From: Caecitellus pseudoparvulus
Taxonomy: Eukaryota > Bigyra: Bicosoecida
Assembly: GCA_965644315.1 (NCBI GenBank)
Contig: CBFFRQ010000018.1
Location: 496,001-560,000 of the forward strand
DNA length: 64,000 bases
Direction of reading: 5' to 3'
Made by a program: the position numbers and the translations under genes. Shown here one piece after another: positions 10,666-21,924 of the stretch. How positions within the stretch are numbered: position 1 is the stretch's first letter; every line of letters starts with the position of its first letter. The notes under the pieces are model-generated. The model was not told the origin of the DNA, did not search any database, and was given only the letters and a program-made list of their open reading frames with translations.

Positions 10666-12557
10666 ATGAGCGCCGCCCTGCTGCGCCGTTTCAGCAGAGT
10701 TTCGCCAAGCCTCATTCAAACTTGCAAAGGGAAAAGCCCTGATCAGGTGCGCAAGCGCCAAGATCTGTGTTTTGTCACAAGCTTTGATCGTTGTCGGGCG
10801 TCTCCATGCCCGCCCCTCTATGTACCGCGCAGATCTCAGCTGCAGTGGGAGCGTTGCCAGCACTGGTGCTGAATGACACCCTGTCGCAGCCCAGCGTCGC
10901 CAGCACTGACGGCGCCCCAGGCGCCGTGGAAATGCTCGCCGACACGCGCGCTTCGCGGAAGAACCGAGAGGCACTTCTCAGCGCACTTTCCTCCCGTGCT
11001 GCCGACCTGTCGTGGGAGAACAAGGCAGTGCTGGTGCGCCTTCTGCAAGCCGAGAGCAGCACTCGCACCAGCCGGCGCATGCCCACCAGCAGCTCCAGAG
11101 CGGCCGCTGCTCTGCTGTGCGGCACGCAGCACGCTGAGCTGACCGCCATGAAAGAAGCCCTCAACGCTGGCTCTCTGCAGCATGACCTGGACGCCCTCGT
11201 GTTCCGGCACCTGCGCCGGCTCCCCGAGCAGCAAGCCCAAGTCTTGCAGCACTTCGCAGTGCAGGCTGACAGGACATACTCCGCGCCAGGGGCACCTCCT
11301 CGCCCCCTGCACCTCGTCACGGACTTCGACGACACCATCCAAGCTAACTGGCTGGACCGGCGGGTGCCTCGCGGCACAGTGTACCCAGGTGCACTGCAGT
11401 TCCTACGCGAGCTGCGCCACCGGCCGCACGCTGGCACGTCGCCCACGGCAGCCGCCGTGCACAGGCGCATGGCGGACAAGCCCCCCACTTCTGCTTCCAG
11501 TGGACAGTCTAAGACCGCCAAGCTGCAGGCATGGGTGCAGCGGGCGGCAACTGCGCTGCTCCGGCGTGATGCGGCCACGGGTCCAGAGGCTGAGTGGTCT
11601 GACGAGGCTGACTCATACGACGGCCTCAGTGGCAGTGACTCTGACAGTGACTCGAACACCGGCACACCCCTGCCCAAGGGATTGCCTGCGCCCCTGCCTG
11701 CTCGCAACGTGGACGACGCGGTGGAGGTGGCAGTGGGCTCGTCGGCCACCTCCGACGCCGCTTGGAGTCGACGGGAGGCCCTCTCCCGCGCACTGCATCC
11801 GCCCCACTCTGAGCCAGGCGCGACAGGAGAGACTCTGGGCAGCATCGTCGTCCTCACAGCGCGCCCAGCTGGCGCCCGCAACCTGATCAAGTCCAGGACA
11901 CTGCGGCACATCCGCGGGCTGGGCCTGGAGCCCGTGTCCCTGCTGGCTGGCAGCCTGCTGCACCTGACGTCGCTGTCCGCCATCGGCCAGCGCAAGTTCG
12001 ACAACCTGCAGCGCTTCTTCACGCTGTTCCCCGAGGCAGACGTGGTGCTGCTGGGGGACTCGGGGCAAGCTGACGCGGCGTTCATGGCGGCGGCAGCGAC
12101 GGCACATCCAGACAGGGTCCGGGCATGCTTCCTGCACGACATCGCACACCAGCAGCCCACCACAGGGGATGGAGGGCACAAGGCCCAGTACGCATTGGAC
12201 TGCGGTATGCGGCTGTTCCAGACGTACCCTGCCGCCGCCACGGCAGCGATGGGCGCGGGGCTGCTGTGCCCTGCCGCCGCCTTGCGGGTGGCAGCGGCCG
12301 CCAGCGTGGAGTTTGAGGAGCTGTGCCGAGGCTTGGGCAGGGCCCGCATCACGCAGGGGCTGGAAGGCGCCTTCCCACCGTACTTGCAAGAGCTGCTGCG
12401 CTCCACGGGGGCCGAGGGCGGCCCGCTGGGGCTGTCCAGCAGCCGGCCCGACCTGGGCAGCTCCCAGAAGTGGCAACAGCGCCTGACAGCCATGTGCGAG
12501 ACCTTGACGCAGGACGTGGCGCAGCTTGTCGCGGTATGTGCCGAGGCTAGCAGGTAG
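10666..12557 (+). CDS. App1-like (DUF2183) phosphatidate phosphatase
   Basis: Exon 1 is 10666-10746 and exon 2 is 10833-12557 (86-base intron, donor GTGCGC), giving 601 residues. The core is a HAD-type App1/DUF2183 phosphatase: nucleophile motif VTDFDDTIQANW (DxDxT), motif II VVLTARPAGARNL, a KFDNLQRFF lysine helix, and the final acid motif LLGDSGQADAAF followed by VRACFLHDI. In yeast App1 dephosphorylates phosphatidate at cortical actin/endocytic sites. Two features differ from the core family. A spacer of about 120 residues, acidic and Ser/Asp-rich, splits motif I from motif II. The first exon encodes a basic Arg/Ser peptide (MSAALLRRFSRVSP) that looks like a mitochondrial presequence. Mitochondrial location is inference only. 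Confidence 0.85.
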
Positions 12558-12706
12558 GGTGCATTGGGAATGCAAGCGGGCGGCATTGGGCCGCCCGTCT
12601 GACGCCGAGTTTCGCATTTGCGCCGAGGGCGCCAAGGCGAACCCGAGCAGCAGGCGGAAGGTGGGGGGGGGCGCAGCCCAAGCCACACGCACGGCGCGGA
12701 GCCCGC

Positions 12707-15700
12707 TCAGTTGCGGCGGTCCGTGACGAAGGCGCCGAAGGAGCGCAGCATGATCTTCGCGAAGGAGTCAGGGACGACGTGGTCCAGCTCTGCCCAGGCC
12801 ACCTCCACCATGTCCTCCGCCTGGCGCCGGGAGTCCTCGATGGCGTTCACCTTGGTGAGGGTGTCGATGACAGCCTTCACTGCCGCCGCCTCGGACTCGA
12901 TCTTGTCCTTGCCGCCAGGCACGGCGCCAATGCGCTTGATCTCAGTCCACAGCGCCTGCATGGCGGGCTTGTCCAGGGCCTTGATGGCCTTCACCACGGG
13001 GAAGGTGGCCTTGCCGTCGTAGATGTCCTCCCCCACCACCTTCAGCGTCATGCCCTTGGTCTTGTCCGCCTCCGTCGTGGACAGCCCCTCCAAGTTCAGC
13101 ACGTCGTCCATGATCTGGAACGCCACGCCCACCGCCTCGAAGTACCGCCCGACGGCCTCGATCTGCTCCTCGCTGCCGCCCCCCGCCAGGGCGCCCATGC
13201 GGGCGAGGCAGCCAGCAGGCACGGCAGTCTTCAGGCGGTGCACCGCCAGCAGGCGCTTCTCGGGCAACTCAGCGTCCCCCGTCTCAATGCACTCGTCCAT
13301 GATGTAGCCGAGGCCGTGGATGTCCAGGGCCTGGCCGCCGTGCCCGCCGCGCAGGGCGCCGAAGAAGTAATCGTACACCCGGCGCATGGTGGCGTCCGAC
13401 AGCTTCTCGCTCTGCAGCATCTGCTGCGACATGAAGTAGGCGGCCGTGCCGGAGTTGATGGCGACTTCGTTGCCGTACTTCAGGTGCACGCACTCCACGC
13501 CGCGGCGCAGCTGGGACTCGTCCTGGATGTCGTCGATGATGAGGGACCCCACGTGCATGAACTCGGGCATGGACAGCCACTGGCGGTAGTCGCGGCAGTC
13601 GCCGCCGACCACCTCCATGCACGCCAGTGCGCCGTAGCTGCGCCAGGACTTGCCGCCGACGTCGGTGATGTGGCGCACGGGCTTGATGATGCCCTCCTCG
13701 ATGACGGACATGTCCACATCGTCCATGAAGTGCCGGGTGGAGGGGGACGCCAGCAGCATCATGCCCTGCTCGGCGGTGGGGTTGTCAGGGTACACCTCCC
13801 GCACAGCCTGCCGGGTGGCGGCGCCCACGCGCTTGAAGAAGCCAGACAGGTCGCTGAGGGGCGTGAAGCCGTTGCACTCCACGAACCCGAGGCCAGTGGT
13901 GGGCTTGCCGTCGAAGGTGCCTGCGACATCCATGCGCCCCTCCCAGAAGCCGGGCTTGGCGATGAGGGTGACGCACTCCTGGTCGGGGAAGGGGGATGTC
14001 AGCTGCAGGTCGATGCCCATGCTGGGCATGACGATGCGGTACTGTGTGGGGTACTCGTTGAAGGTGCGGACAGAGGTCCACAGGTTCTCGCGCTGGAAGT
14101 GCAGGTCCTTGGGGGTGTGCCGGACACCCTTGGGGTCCACCACGATGGCTCGCAGCTCCATCACCTTCAGGTCAGGGGAGCGCGGGTCCACCAGGGATGC
14201 CACGCTGATGTCCCAGCCGTTGTCCAGCTGCACAGCAGCCCAGTCCCACGCGTACTCCATGGGGATGCTCTCGTCGTCGGGCTTGCGGTAGCCGCCGAAC
14301 TCGTGGTCGTACCAGCCAGACCCAGAGGCGACAGCACGGCGGGTGCCGTCGATGGTGAATGTGCCCGTCAGCTCGCAGCGGGGGATGAGGTAGTAGAACA
14401 TGTCATCTGCGTCGTGGCCCTTGACGACGCCGTTGAGGCCGTGGCGCACAGCGGGCTTGGAGGGCGTCAGGGTGAAGTCGATGCCGGTCTGGCCGTCCAG
14501 GCTGGTGGCCCACAGCTTGTAGCTGCCGCCCGCCTTGCGGACGGAGGCGGCCTGGAAGTCCACGCCGAAGGTCTTGGTGCCCACCTTGGGGTCCGCCTCG
14601 AACATGCGGTCGGGCAGCGGCACGTTGCCGCGGTCCAGGATCTCAATGTACGCCCGTCGCAGACGTGAGTCCTTCATGACGCGCTCGTCTCGCAGCTGCT
14701 GGCGGATCATGGAGGGGGACGCCTTGTCCAGCAGCACTGTGGGGATGTACTTCTTGGCGCCGACGTCTGTGAGGGCCCAGTTCAGGGCATGGGCGTACTG
14801 GCGCTCGCCCGTCTTGGCGTCGAAGCTGCGCAGCACACGGAAGAACGCGACGAAGGCGGAGAACTTGTTGCCGCCGGCGTCCTCGAAGTGCGTGTTGTAG
14901 TACCACCACTCGGTGTATGAGGAGGGGTGGGGCAGGTCGTGCACGGCCAGGTCGATGGCGCCGACGCTGGCGGGCCAGTCAGCGCGCTCTGTGGGCATGC
15001 TGAAGGATTGGAACTCGGTCGTGCCAGCGACGCGGGCGCCGACAGACAGCAGGTCCACCAGGTACGCATCCAGCATGCTGGTGGTCAGCGACACGTAGTC
15101 GGCAACGGAGGGGGAGGCGGCTGCCGCCTCCTGCAGCGCTGCGCGCCCGGGCGCGTCCGTGGCCTCGTGCATGCGGTCTGTGCCTGGGCGCACGATTGGG
15201 TGGTCCTCGGTGGGCCCCACGGCGCCGCCGCCCTGCTTGCTCTCCACTTCCGAGGACGCAGCAACGTCTGCCGCAGCCACCTTAGGCAGCGCCCCCACAG
15301 TGGGGGGGGATGCGCAAGTGAACCAGGCGTGCTTGGGCAAGCTCACAGCATCAGCCGCTGAGAGGGCGCCAATCCGCTCCAGGTCGTTGTGCAGCAGTTC
15401 GAAGTCGGCATGGGAGCGCCAGACAGAGGTGGAAGCTCCACCCTCGCGAGTGGCCGTCACCTTGAACACCTGTGCACGGCGGCCGCGGGGTGTGCAGAGG
15501 CGCGGAGGCGGCGAGACGACAGCTGGCGTGCTTCGCGTTCAGCTGCTGCACTGCACTTGCGCTGGCGTGCCTCGCAAAGGCGCTGCAACGCTGTCAGGGC
15601 GCCCAGCACGCACCACAATGCCGTCACCAGCAATCTTGGCATCATTCACAGACACGGATGTGATTGCCGAGGACAGGGTCTTCTCTTCTTCGGAGTAGTG

Positions 15701-15730
15701 CGTCCTGTGCCAGGCGCGCAAGCGGAACAT
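12707..15730 (-). CDS. Fusion protein: PX domain, AttH/CrtC-like lipocalin domain, geranylgeranyl-diphosphate-type synthase
   Basis: Exon 1 is 15730-15614 and exon 2 is 15469-12707, joined in phase 0 across a 144-base intron, giving about 959 residues. The splice joins two halves of a PX strand (KIAGDGIV to VFKVTATREGG). VWRSHADFELLHNDL and the later LDAYLVDLL helix complete a PX domain with an internal insert (about residues 18-200). PX domains bind phosphoinositides on membranes. Residues about 225-600 match the AttH/CrtC (hydroxyneurosporene synthase-like) family: EWWYYNTHF, the hallmark SGWYDHEFGG (near 426) and WDWAAVQLDNGWD. Residues about 640-959 are a trans-prenyltransferase with GGKSWRSY, first Asp-rich motif DDIQD (near 687) and second motif FQIMDDVLNL (near 824), as in GGPP synthases. 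The true N-terminus is uncertain; ATG 15730 is the best in-frame start. All three parts lie in one uninterrupted frame apart from the splice. Confidence 0.88.
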
Positions 15731-16296
15731 GAGTGAGACCGCTCAGGGTGTGCTGGGGAAGGGTAGGCACGCCACACGAGACAGTGGAGCAGCTGGGGAG
15801 CACGCGGCCGTGAGGCCACTTCGAAGCGGTGCAGATATGGCCACTAGGCAACGCCAGAAGGCGCTTTGGGCACGGTGAGATGTCTGGTTGGCGGGGCGTG
15901 TCACGCCCCAGCGCATCTTCACACCAGCGCCCCCGCAACCAACCGCGGGTCACTGGCACAGGTGCACAACACGCCGAACAGTGTGCACACGTACTGCTTG
16001 CTTTCCACGGCGCCGGATCCGGTTGCAGCAGCCATGCTGAGCGTGTGAGGCGGTGGCTGCGACGAGTGCGGAAATCGCTTCACTTCAGCCCTGGCGGGGA
16101 GACAGGTCAGGTCGAGCTGCGCGGGGAGATCCCTTGGCAAACCAAGGCATACTCAGCGGGGGATGAGGGTGAGTGGAGCGAGTTGCTGGCACGGCCGCAT
16201 TGCTGCAGGCGCCTGAACCCCCCCCCCTCTGATCATGGCCAACCCCCCCTCTCCACAGCCAGTCGTCGAAGGTGCATTGCGCGGGCAGGCGCTGGC
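15731..16296. other. Intergenic, no gene seen
   Basis: This 566-base stretch lies between the prenyltransferase-fusion start and the VPS35 stop, both minus strand. A short upstream exon of the fusion gene could lie near 15740-15780, where AG acceptor-like sites occur, but I cannot support one. No RNA gene or repeat is apparent. Confidence 0.4.
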
Positions 16297-19200
16297 TCAC
16301 ACAGCAGAAACCTCAGCATACAGCGTCGCACCACTGGGCGTGGCCTTGACCTGGGCGATGTGGGCCAGGATGTTGCGGAAGTGCGTGGCCACCGCGTCCT
16401 TCTCAGCGCCAGACGGCATGGCAGCCAAGTTCTCCTGCACCAGGGCGATGTTGTGGTTGATGTGCGTCGCGGTGACTGTGGGCACGCGGCGCTCGAAGAA
16501 GTACACGTAGGCGTCGAAGATGCGCACGAAGAGGTCGTTGCTAGCCGGCATGTACTCGTCTGCGATTTTCAGAGCACGCTTGAGGCACTGCAGCACGCCG
16601 GCTGGCGCCTGGTACGCCTCCACCCCAGTCGCCTTGGAGCCGGGCACCCAGAACAGGTGTGCGGCGCGCAGCACGGCCAGGACTTGGTCTGGCTTGCGCA
16701 GCAGCTTGGTGGAGCTCTGCGTGGCCCGCGTGATGAGGCTCTCGTAACTCTCCTGCGCCATGCCAGCCTCCTTGCAAGCGTGCAAGGCGCCGACGATGGT
16801 GCGCAGGCACTGCACCTGCACCCGGGACTCGGCGATGTCCTCGTACAGCACGAAGGACTGGGAGGCGAAGTCGTACGCGAAGCCTGTGCTGGAGGCCACC
16901 ACGGCTGCCTGCATGCTGAGGTACAGAGCTTTGACTGGCTGCCGCGTGGAGCCCAGCGCGTGGCACGTCTGATGCACGAACTTAAACGCGCCCTTGAGAG
17001 ACGCCAGTGCAGCGGCGCCCTCTGCAGACAGATCACCCTCGCCTGCCTCGGCGCGTGCCGCCACCACAGTGGGCTTCAGCCGCTTGCACAGGGCCAAGGC
17101 CGCCATCACGACGGGCGGCAGCGTGAACTGCACCCGCGCCGCTCCTCCGTACCCAAAGTGCTTGCGCATGCAGGACAGGGCGGCGAAGGTAGCTGCCGGC
17201 TCCATGCTCTTCACTGGCATGCAGTGCACCAGGCGAGCCATGTTGGTCTGCTCCGCCACGAAGTCCTCAGACAGCGCAGCCGTACCGGCACCCTCTGCAT
17301 CCCCTGCTGTGGACGGGATACCCTCGGGGTCCCGCACAATAGGCGCCAGGGCAGACAGCAGCTGCTCCACGGCCTCTTCGGAGTCCAGCTGCACGGGCGG
17401 AGCGGCCTGCGCCCCACTGGGCGTCGTCGGGTCCTCCCCCAGCGCCGTCAGCAGCAGCTTGTTCGCGATGGCACGGCGGTGCGTGTAGGCGAGGGGGCGC
17501 ATGAGCGTGCCGTAGGAGGGCAGGGCCAGTGCCTCCCGCAGGGGCAGCGCTGCGTGGATGCTGCCGTACAGCCCCTCCACTGCGAAGGAGGCGTTGGCGT
17601 CAATGGTGGCCTCAGAGGCGGCCAGGGCAGCCCCTGTCCCCGCCAGCACCGCGTCGATGTGCCCTGCGTTGCCCTTGTACGCAGCAGTGGCCAGGCCCAG
17701 CAGGGCCTCGAACAGCTGCACGATGGTGAGCGGCTCCAGGGGGCTCTCAGAGTCGGCCCGGTCCCCCACCAGGCGCTGCAGGTACGCGAAGAAGGTGTTG
17801 AAGACGGGTATGGCTGCCGGGATGACGGCGGGGGCGGAGGAGGGGGCCGTGTTGGAGTACCGCACGCCCTTGCCGTCGATGCCGCCCTCCCCGCGGTCTG
17901 TGTGGGCGGGTTTGGGAGCAGCGTCGTCGGCCGCGGGCGGGGCGGCGGGTGGCGCCACCTCCCCCTCCTCCCCGGACCCTGGCGCCGGGGGTGCCGCAGC
18001 AGCCGTGCCCTCGGAAGGCAGCTTGGCGCCCTCCGGTACTGGTGCCTCAGGGTTGAAGGTGTCCTCGCCCAGGGCCAGCTGGTCGTAGAACCCCAGCCCT
18101 GCCGCCGCCTCGGTGGCAGCTTGCATGTCTGCGGCCTCACGAGCGCCGAGAGCAGGCGCGTCGGACTCCCGGCTAATGGCGTCCGTGATGCGGGAGATGT
18201 GCCCCGAGATGACCTTGTGGCAGTCCACACTCGCCTCGCAGGCCAGGACGGTGCGCAGGTAGGGGATGAGGGTGCACACGGAGAAGGTGGGGGGGAAGCA
18301 CTGTGTGATGGAGTCCAGCAGGAACTCCTGTGCCAGGCGGTCCCCACACGCCTGCACCTGCAGCAGCAGCTCAGGCAGCACGTTGGTGGCGAAGGTGTGC
18401 AGGCTGAGGCCCTGCAAGGAGCCGATGCGGCCGACGGCAGTTGCGACGACGGCGCGGATCTCCCGGCGCTCCTTTTCCCGGCGCTTGGTGCTGCGGTGCT
18501 CCTTGCTGTGCTGCATGCGCACCCACAGCTTGTTCATCTCCACAAAGATGGTCATGACGAACTTCAGGGCGTCGTCGGGGCCCCCCCCCTCTCCGGCGTA
18601 CTCAGACCCCTCCTCCGGCAGCTTGTCCTCGCACTTCTGCAGCATGTAGTACCGCAGGAACAGGCCCCGTGTCGGGTGCTGCACGCCCTTGGCCATCTCC
18701 AGCAAGTCCACCAGAATGTCCTTCACTGGCAGCTCCCGGCTCTTGATGAACACGGACGCCACAGTGACCATGAGGTACAGTCGGGTCAGGACGTTGCCAG
18801 CATGCTGCACCATCTCGTACAGGTCGCGCACGGGCGTGCCGCTCGCTGCCACGGACTCGAAGAAAAGCTCCAGGAACAGCAGGTGGTCGAACACTCGGTG
18901 GTCTGTGCAGGGGCCAGCGGGCCAGAGTGCAGCGCACAGACAGGCAGGCAAGCCCAAGCGCTGGCCACGTACACAGGTCAAAGTAGGTGCGGGGAGACAG
19001 CTTGCTGGCGCGCAGCTCCTGCAACATGGCACTGGCATGCTTCAGGGCGTCCTTCAGGTTGTTCTTGTCCTGTGCAGGCGACAGGAGTCCCGTGCGGCTC
19101 CAGCCAGCTCGGCGCCCCAGCGCAGGCACACCCAGTGCCCCACGCCGCACGCAAGATGCCACGCACCACTGCCACCTTCATGTGGGAGGCTTGAATTTCC

Positions 19201-19433
19201 ACATGCTCCACTGCAGCGGCCTGCGAATCCGGAAAGCGGCACCCGTGCCGCACTGCAAGGCCGCCTTGCCCTCGCAGGGAAAAGCACTGCACCAGCACAC
19301 ACCAGCAGTTGTGCCTGCTCCTCCCTGTACGACAGCTGCGATGGGCGGGGAGAGGCGGGTGCAACAGCATCGCAGCAATGTGCTTCACAGTCCAACACAC
19401 TTTGGGGGCTTGCCCCGCATCTGCGCTTGCCAT
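16297..19433 (-). CDS. VPS35: VPS35, retromer core subunit
   Basis: Five exons (19433-19401, 19335-19303, 19220-19167, 19069-18973, 18902-16297) give 940 residues. The four small first exons encode the conserved N-terminus (REEQAQLL, then EIQASHMKVAV, then DKNNLKDALKHASAML, SPRTYFDLY). VPS35 is the helical-solenoid scaffold of retromer, which recycles cargo from endosomes with VPS26 and VPS29. Further family blocks include EMAKGVQHPTRGLFLRYY, AEMNKLWVRMQH-like VEMNKLWVRMQHSK, HCMPVKS..FAALSCMRKHFGYGG, RVQFTLPPVV and KLLRKPDQVLAVLRAAHLFW. Two oddities: the normally invariant PRLYL motif that contacts VPS26 reads TRLYL (Thr112), and a Pro/Ala/Glu-rich insert of roughly 70 residues (near 17860-18060) interrupts the solenoid. 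The gene is head-to-head with TSR2. Confidence 0.96.
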
Positions 19434-19791
19434 GGTGCAGGCCTCTGATGTGAGCCTGCCACCGAACCGCTGCTGCAGAGGAAATGTGCTGGCGAGGAGT
19501 AGCCTGGCGGCCCTGCGCACAGCCAAGAAGACTGTGTGGGCTCCGAAAGGGGCGACACACGGGTGAGTGAAACAGAGACTCGCCAGGTGTGAATTGCTAG
19601 CTCGCCCTGTCTCCCGCCAGCTGCGCCAGGCTGCGCCGCGGATGCAGGCGACGCTGCGCTGAAACAGCACTCACACCCTGCAAGCAGAGAGTGGCTGCGG
19701 GACACTTCCGGACTCGCGCGTTGCACCTTCAACCACAAGGCCTTGCCGCTCCTTGCAGAGCTTGGTCCTGGACTCGTCACAAGAGCCCGCC
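19434..19791. promoter_or_regulatory. Shared divergent promoter region, VPS35 / TSR2
   Basis: These 358 bases lie between two outward-facing start codons and must carry both promoters. Reading frames inside are short and arbitrary. I see no clear TATA box or repeated element. Confidence 0.5.
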
Positions 19792-20540
19792 ATGGCTGCC
19801 GAAGAAGCCAGCACGGCAGCAGCCACCGCAGCAGCGGCGGCTGGGAGTGAACAGCCTGTTGTCGTGACTGTGGACAATGTGTCCAAGGTCCCACTGGACG
19901 CCCTGCCCACAAAGGTGAAGGCATGGGATCCCATTGGCCTGGCCATCTTCACAGAGGTGGCTGAAATCCTCATCTCTCGCTGGGGACTGCTGAAGTTCGT
20001 CATGGATGAGCAGGTAGGAACCAATTTCCGCAGGCAGCACTGCGGATAGCAGCCCTGTCCTCGCACTGCGGCACCCCTTCCCGGCCGCTGCCACACTAGA
20101 GTGCCGGAGAGAAGACACAGGAGAAGTACGACTTCATGATGGAAGACTACTTCACGAACATCAAGGAGTTCTGGGAGAAGAAGATGCCGCTGGCTTGGGA
20201 GACGACGGAGGACTACTTCATTTCAGTGCTTTCGTCCGACTTCAACGTGGACTTTGAGGATGGGACGGAAGGTGGCCTGGTGCGCATGTCCAAGCATGTC
20301 TCAGGCATGTATGAGCCCTGCAGCCAGGGTGACTTGTCGGCCGCCGTGCGCCTGTTGAAGGCAGCGGAGGATGCAGAGGTCGCGGCCGAAGAAGCAGAGG
20401 CAGCAGCGGTGCCCACCGCTGCTGCTGCGACAGATGCGCCGGCTGAGGGCGCCAGCACAGCAGCCGCTGCAGCAGACGCCCCGGCGGAGGAGGGCGACGA
20501 CGGGGGCTGGACCACTGTGACCAAGGGGACGGGGCACTAG
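19792..20540 (+). CDS. TSR2: TSR2-like pre-rRNA-processing protein / Rps26 escort
   Basis: Exon 1 is 19792-20013 and exon 2 is 20100-20540 (86-base intron, donor GTAGGA, acceptor TAG), giving 220 residues. The middle matches the TSR2 domain: an alpha-helical LAIFTEVAEILISRWGLLKFVMDEQ, then an EDYFISVLSSDFNVDFEDGTEGGLV block and a YEPCSQGDLSAAVRLL block. The C-terminus ends in GGWTTVTKG, similar to the DGWTxV tail of the family. In yeast and human Tsr2 carries ribosomal protein eS26 (Rps26) into the nucleus and is needed for 20S pre-rRNA maturation. The canonical WGG sequence reads SRWGLL here. The segment between residues about 140 and 205 is Ala/Glu repeat-like and acidic. Confidence 0.82.
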
Positions 20541-20594
20541 CCTCGCCCGCAAACCCCACGAAACCCCGTCAACCAATGCATGCCGCTGCGCTGC

Positions 20595-21758
20595 TCACCG
20601 ACGGCGCCTCGTCGCCTTGCGACCTGCTGCCCCACTTGGCGCAGCAGGCCGCTTCGTTCCCCGCCTGCCTCTGACTTTGATGACCTCGTTCGGGTGCCGT
20701 ACCTGCCTCCTGTGCAGCACCAGTGCGCGACGCAGCTCCCAGCCAGCCTGCGCCGCAATGGCCTTCACGCGCTTGTTCAGCGTGCGGTCCGCGGGTGCGC
20801 TGACTGCCATGGCCCGGCACACGGCCTGCACCACTGGGTCTGCCGCCAGGCTCTCTGCGTCCTGGCCAGGAGGTGGCTTCAGCATCAGCCTGCGCACAGT
20901 GTTGTCACAAGCCAGCAGAGGGCACTGGCTCATGGGCCGGAACATGAACGAGAACAGGTGGTGTGCCCGGTAAAACCGGGCTGTGCCGGCGTGGGCAGTG
21001 CGCGTGTCGCTGTAGTCCAGCTCCGGCGTCTCCGCAGCCACCGCCCAGGTGTGGGCTGTGCAGTCAGCCAGTGCGGCCTCCAGCTGCACAGGAACGCCTA
21101 GCCGAGCTGCAGTGCGCACGACGGCAGGGTGGCGGTGAGCGTGCAGCAGGAGCATGTTGTACGCTGCTAAGGCTTGCCTGTCCCGCCGGGCGACGTCCCC
21201 TGGCTCAGCAATAATAAGCCAGTCGAAGTTCATGACAGGTGCGCCAAGCCAGGCGTCTGTGGGAACATACTCTGCGCCCGTGCGACCCAGCCAGAACTGC
21301 ATGAGCTGGGTGGAGCCAAGGGAGTGCATGAAGCAGGGCCTGTGGTCTGGGTGCTGGTACGGCGCGCCCTCCTGCACCAGGCGCCGCACCACCTCGGCAC
21401 AGTGCGCCTTGCAGGCGTTGAGCAACGGCAGCTCTGGCCCGGATGTCTCCAGGCGCACCCCCACCTCCATGAGCCGCAAGGCGGCAGGCTCGTTGTGTTC
21501 GTCGATGGAATGGCGCAGTGCAGCCACTGCACCTGTGCTGGTGGGATCTGCTGCCGCCCCGTGCTCAAGAAGCCAGTCAAACACATGCATGTTTTTCCCT
21601 GACAGAGCCATGGACAGCGGGGCCAACAGCGCCACGCCAATGTCGTGGAAAGGGCCAATAACCTCCGTGTGAGCACCGCTATCCCAGGCTTCCTGTAGCC
21701 CATCCATGTCTCCAGTAAACGCAAGCCCGCCCATGTGAGCCACGATCGCTTTGTCCAT
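20595..21758 (-). CDS. Ankyrin-repeat-like protein of unknown function
   Basis: A single exon encodes 387 residues from ATG 21758; upstream in-frame codons lack an ATG. The first 170 residues show the ankyrin helix-loop-helix rhythm (APLSMALSGKNMHVFDWLLEHGAAAD, then ALRHSIDEHNEPAALRLMEVGVRL, then LLNACKAHCAEVVRRLVQEGA). The rest is unrecognised, with several His, Cys and Trp residues, and ends in a strongly basic tail (GRKATRRRR) that could be a nuclear signal. Ankyrin folds bind proteins; no partner is evident. It is convergent with TSR2, with only 54 bases between stops. Confidence 0.7.
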   Translation of the reverse strand: MDKAIVAHMGGLAFTGDMDGLQEAWDSGAHTEVIGPFHDIGVALLAPLSMALSGKNMHVFDWLLEHGAAADPTSTGAVAALRHSIDEHNEPAALRLMEVGVRLETSGPELPLLNACKAHCAEVVRRLVQEGAPYQHPDHRPCFMHSLGSTQLMQFWLGRTGAEYVPTDAWLGAPVMNFDWLIIAEPGDVARRDRQALAAYNMLLLHAHRHPAVVRTAARLGVPVQLEAALADCTAHTWAVAAETPELDYSDTRTAHAGTARFYRAHHLFSFMFRPMSQCPLLACDNTVRRLMLKPPPGQDAESLAADPVVQAVCRAMAVSAPADRTLNKRVKAIAAQAGWELRRALVLHRRQVRHPNEVIKVRGRRGTKRPAAPSGAAGRKATRRRR

Positions 21759-21924
21759 TCTCGCGGAAATTGATTGCACAGCCCCTTGCACAGGCTACCA
21801 AACACCGTGGTGCTAGCTCACACGACAACGAGGGGGGGGGCAAAGGGCGGCTCAGACACCACGACAGTCGGGTGCTGCAGGTTTGAGAATGCGAGAACGT
21901 GGAATGCGTGGGGGGGGGTATGGG

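Noticed and set aside
12779-14668. Plus-strand open frame of 629 codons opposite the prenyltransferase fusion
   Set aside because: The sense strand carries three conserved domains. The antisense frame is low-complexity Val/His/Leu/Gly and lacks any motif.
15539-15730. A separate 63-residue minus-strand gene
   Set aside because: The segment completes the PX domain of the prenyltransferase fusion when spliced at GTGCGT (15613) to CAG (15470).
15829-19194. Plus-strand open frame of 1121 codons opposite VPS35 and flanking DNA
   Set aside because: VPS35 on the minus strand has full family conservation. GC-biased codon use in the sense gene removes stop codons from the antisense frame. The antisense product is Gly/His/Gln/Arg-rich with no recognisable domain.
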